Assembly (NCBI GenBank): GCA_016185205.1
Contig: JACPOA010000085.1
Span: forward strand, 62,001 to 126,000
Direction: 5' to 3'
Origin: Hyphomicrobiales bacterium
GTDB lineage: Bacteria > Pseudomonadota > Alphaproteobacteria > Rhizobiales > Xanthobacteraceae
DNA: 64,000 nucleotides
Part shown: one piece after another, positions 63,723-64,000 of the stretch
Position numbering within the stretch: position 1 is the first letter of the stretch
Layout: each line of letters begins with the position of its first letter
The notes under the pieces: generated by a model
What the model was told of the DNA's origin: nothing
Database searches by the model: none
Seen by the model: only the letters and a program-made list of their open reading frames with translations
Program-made: the position numbers and the translations under genes

Positions 63723-64000
63723 TCACGCCTCGCCCGAAGTCTCGAACATGGCTGCGTCGAGCGCCTCGCGCGCGCCTTTACCGGCCCAGACCACGAACTG
63801 GAAGGCGGTGAAATGGCGCTCGCAGGTGTCGAGCGCGGTGCCGAGCAGCGATTCGCATTGCTTGCCGGAGGCCTCCACGCCGCCCGCCAGCACCAGCGCG
63901 TGGCGGTACATGACGATGCCTTCCTTGGTCCACAAGTCGAAATGGCCGACCCACAGCCGTTCGTTGATCAGCGAGATCAGCGCCTGCACCTCGGCGCGCC
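63723..64000 (-). CDS. YbjN domain-containing protein, N-terminus outside window
   Basis: The C-terminal 90 residues of a YbjN-type protein: RAEVQALISLINERLWVGHF, DLWTKEGIVMYRHALVL, GTALDTCERHFTAFQFVVWA. The fold is a tetratricopeptide-free alpha/beta unit with chaperone-like roles proposed for relatives. The stop at 63723 lies 35 bases before the proC start, so the two are probably co-transcribed. The 5' part lies beyond base 64000. Confidence 0.85.
   Translation of the reverse strand, partial: RAEVQALISLINERLWVGHFDLWTKEGIVMYRHALVLAGGVEASGKQCESLLGTALDTCERHFTAFQFVVWAGKGAREALDAAMFETSGEA

Overview
The window is GC-rich chromosomal DNA from an alphaproteobacterium of the Hyphomicrobiales (Rhizobiales), most like the Bradyrhizobium / Rhodopseudomonas / Pseudolabrys group. 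This rests on the protein repertoire (DUF930, BrnA-type, Omp25/31-like porins, four orphan Bug-type solute receptors, an SDR-uvrC-pgsA-moaD-moaE block, a PetP/PetR-like regulator pair) and on several families of palindromic intergenic repeats typical of these genomes. The assignment is inference; no rRNA, tRNA or CRISPR array was seen.

Layout. 1-9 kb: small secreted or cytoplasmic proteins, a Bug receptor, a VOC protein, a CxxCH haem-type protein, and a PEBP gene whose 3' end is repeated on the far side of a gene for a Cys-rich peptide. 9.2-10.9 kb: an IS1595-family element with matching terminal inverted repeats that carries a membrane-protein passenger gene beside its transposase. 11-14 kb: an accessory strip with a putative GHH-motif nuclease toxin and its partner, then a zeta-like kinase / small protein / DUF2283 cassette immediately behind thiC. 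14-21.7 kb: thiC under a TPP riboswitch, an MFS transporter, a class II aldolase, a second Bug receptor, a ketopantoate reductase-type dehydrogenase and an L,D-transpeptidase. 21.8-25.5 kb: an islet of three genes bracketed by two partial direct copies of trmO, as expected if a circle carrying a trmO fragment had integrated by a single crossover. 25.6-31.8 kb: a methionine cluster, SamR-like ArsR-methyltransferase, metF and metH, with a DUF559 gene lodged between metF and metH.

31.8-41 kb: an isolated low-GC fucosyltransferase, two more Bug receptors, an extensin-like lipoprotein, a GlcG-like protein coupled to a Gfo/Idh/MocA dehydrogenase, and an AI-2E-type permease. 41-50 kb: ubiA, rsmE, RNase T2, rlmJ, cspA, a GST, and three small outer-membrane beta-barrel genes separated by perfect-palindrome terminators. 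50.5-56 kb: a pteridine-reductase-like SDR, uvrC with a pair of palindromic repeats inside its coding frame, an intradiol dioxygenase, pgsA, moaD and moaE. 56-64 kb: a Vgb-like propeller, a DUF1460 amidase-like protein, ilvE, a MarR / response regulator / histidine kinase set, a TetR regulator, proC, and a partial YbjN gene.

The core genes serve methionine/folate/B12, thiamine, ubiquinone and molybdopterin metabolism, RNA modification and envelope upkeep. The most unusual material is the accessory DNA: the passenger-carrying IS, the toxin-immunity pair, the Cys-rich peptide locus, the trmO-bracketed islet, and palindromic repeats that have entered or border coding frames (uvrC, DUF2283, DUF559, DUF1460).
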